Assembly (NCBI GenBank): GCA_937915745.1 | Contig: CALGGJ010000047.1 | Coordinates: 1-14,138 of the forward strand | Direction: 5' to 3' | From: an uncultured Prevotellaceae bacterium | GTDB lineage: Bacteria; Bacteroidota; Bacteroidia; Bacteroidales; Bacteroidaceae | Length of the DNA stretch: 14,138 nucleotides | Shown here: one piece after another, positions 13,120-14,138 of the stretch | Position numbering within the stretch: position 1 is the first letter of the stretch | How the letters are laid out: every line of letters starts with the position of its first letter | Translations under genes and position numbers: made by a program | Notes under the pieces: generated by a model | The model's database searches: none | What the model saw: only the letters and a program-made list of their open reading frames with translations | Told to the model about the DNA's origin: nothing

Positions 13120-13882
13120 CTACATCCAGATGAGACAGTGGCTCAACCAGCTGCCTGGTATGTTCGACACCCATGGCGAGATACTATACGACTCGCGCAA
13201 TCAGGTGCGCGACATCGAGGTTGCCGGCCGACATGTCGTGGCCAAACGCTTCAAACGCCCGCCATTACACCTGCGCATCGATTATACACTGCGCCGCCCG
13301 TCGAAGGCCTGTCGTGCCTACAACTACGGGTTACGGCTCATAGAACTCGGCATCAGCACACCACAACCCATTGCCTGCATCGAGACATACGAAAACAAAC
13401 TCTACGCCGACGGCTATCTGGTCACCATGCCATGCTACGACCCCGACCTGCGACTGTTGCGTAACGAGCCCGACACACATCCCGACCTCGTCGAGGCCCT
13501 CATGACATTCATCGCCGATATGCACCGGAAAGGCTTCATGCACGGCGACACCAACCTGTCAAACTTCCTCTACCGTCCCGATTCGTCGTCACCGACCGGC
13601 TACCACATTACCGCCATCGACATCAACCGCTCAGTATTTGTCGATAACCCAACACCAAAGCAGTGCCTCCGGAACCTCGTGAGGCTTACACACCTGCGCC
13701 AGCTGCTAGCGACACTGGTGGGCCGATATGCACTGTTGCGCGGATGGAACGAAACCGAGAGCGTGGATTATGTGATACACAGTCTCGACCAATTCGAAAA
13801 ACGCAAACAACTGCTCAGTAAATGTCGGAAACTCTGCAATCTACGCAATAATCATCCTGCTCATATCGAGGTGCCAGAGTAG
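13091..13882 (+). CDS. Lipopolysaccharide kinase, InaA/KdkA (Kdo kinase) type
   Basis: The 263-residue product is a small protein-kinase-like enzyme of the InaA/WaaP/KdkA group. Catalytic landmarks are the loop HGDTNLSNFLY with H151, D153 and N158, and the metal-binding IDINRS with D177. An N-terminal lysine suitable for ATP binding lies in HVVAKRFKRPP. These enzymes phosphorylate Kdo or heptose of the LPS inner core with ATP at the cytoplasmic membrane face. The start is GTG at 13091, inside the LicD gene; it keeps the MNI...INPDY start which, from memory, Bacteroidales homologues also have (M-x-I-x-x-NP-x-Y). An ATG at 13130, 10 bases after the LicD stop, would remove that segment. It is the last gene of the unit; no clear terminator follows. 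Confidence 0.87.
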   Translation: MNIRSTINPDYIQMRQWLNQLPGMFDTHGEILYDSRNQVRDIEVAGRHVVAKRFKRPPLHLRIDYTLRRPSKACRAYNYGLRLIELGISTPQPIACIETYENKLYADGYLVTMPCYDPDLRLLRNEPDTHPDLVEALMTFIADMHRKGFMHGDTNLSNFLYRPDSSSPTGYHITAIDINRSVFVDNPTPKQCLRNLVRLTHLRQLLATLVGRYALLRGWNETESVDYVIHSLDQFEKRKQLLSKCRKLCNLRNNHPAHIEVPE

Positions 13883-14031
13883 AAACGAACAGATGGGTGT
13901 TTATGAGAACACGCCTGGGTTAAATAGGGGTTGGAGAGTTTGGAAAGGCTGAAATCACGGTTTGATGCATTAAAATGGCAGATGTGGGAGTGAATTATAC
14001 TTTATGCATCATGAATTATAAATTATTTTCG
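13883..14031. other. Non-coding spacer after the LPS kinase gene
   Basis: No open frame with coding character is seen. The stretch becomes A/T-rich toward 14000-14031, as expected upstream of a promoter. It does not contain a convincing -33 TTTG for the -7 box at 14032. Confidence 0.5.
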
Positions 14032-14039
14032 TATCTTTG
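14032..14039 (+). promoter_or_regulatory. -7 box fused to the repeat palindrome
   Basis: TATCTTTG is a perfect TAnnTTTG box after A/T-rich sequence. Its last six bases belong to the left arm of the palindrome at 14034-14060. A transcript started about seven bases downstream would begin inside that palindrome and run into the 45-bp repeat. The -33 element is not clear. Confidence 0.55.
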
Positions 14040-14060
14040 CACCGAAACTCGGTGCAAAGA
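14034..14060. repeat. Perfect 12-bp palindrome at the head of the 45-bp repeat
   Basis: TCTTTGCACCGA (14034-14045) and TCGGTGCAAAGA (14049-14060) are exact inverted copies around AAC. In the next copy only the inner 7 bp (GCACCGA, 14084-14090, with TCGGTGC, 14094-14100) are kept as a palindrome. Confidence 0.9.
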
Positions 14061-14138
14061 CACGATTTCATTGTGTTTTTTGGGCACCGAAACTCGGTGC
14101 AAAGACACGATTTCATTGTGTTTTTTGGGCACCGAAAC
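14039..14138. repeat. 45-bp tandem repeat running off the window
   Basis: Copy 1 is 14039-14083, copy 2 is 14084-14128, and a 10-base third copy reaches the window end. The two full copies are identical. Each begins with GCACCGAAACTCGGTGC, continues AAAGACACGATTTCATTG and ends TGTTTTTTGG. The true copy number cannot be known because the array is cut. There are no unique spacers, so it is not a CRISPR array as seen. Confidence 0.93.

Noticed and set aside
14039..14138. CRISPR array
   Set aside because: The 45-bp units follow each other without unique spacers, and no cas genes are present.

Overview
The window looks like a chromosomal segment of a Bacteroidales bacterium, most likely Prevotellaceae or a related gut family; the genus cannot be fixed from the sequence alone. 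Support comes from TAnnTTTG-type -7 promoter boxes, weak or absent Shine-Dalgarno sites, the Bacteroidetes-specific families DUF4250, DUF6242 and DUF6089, a small secreted protein with a type IX-like C-terminus, and a DUF6089-uppS-bamA-ompH-ompH gene order.

Layout. (1) 1-2966, all minus strand: the N-terminal part of a class I fumarase cut by the window edge, a small secreted protein, a 383-base intergenic stretch with a hairpin and a 22-bp tandem repeat, then a xerD-like recombinase with a 59-codon DUF4250 gene overlapping its 3' end. (2) 3135-9879, plus strand: an envelope-biogenesis run with a DUF6242 lipoprotein, a DUF6089 beta-barrel protein, undecaprenyl diphosphate synthase (uppS), BamA and two tandem Skp/OmpH chaperones, closed by a strong hairpin terminator. 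(3) 10054-11097, minus strand: a family 9 glycosyltransferase. (4) 11300-13882, plus strand, divergent from it: an overlapping three-gene unit of a GT4 glycosyltransferase, a LicD-family phosphotransferase and an InaA/KdkA-type lipopolysaccharide kinase. (5) 13883-14138: a non-coding tail ending in a promoter-like box fused to a perfect palindrome and a 45-bp tandem repeat that leaves the window.

The two plus-strand units are thematically joined. The first supplies the lipid carrier and the machinery that folds outer-membrane proteins. The second, with the divergent GT9, probably builds and phosphate-decorates the lipopolysaccharide core or a related surface glycan.

No complete new defence or mobile system is visible. 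The least explained features are the 45-bp repeat with its promoter-palindrome at the right edge, the long inverted repeats beside the fumarase and xerD promoters, and a 22-bp tandem repeat family found at two intergenic places.
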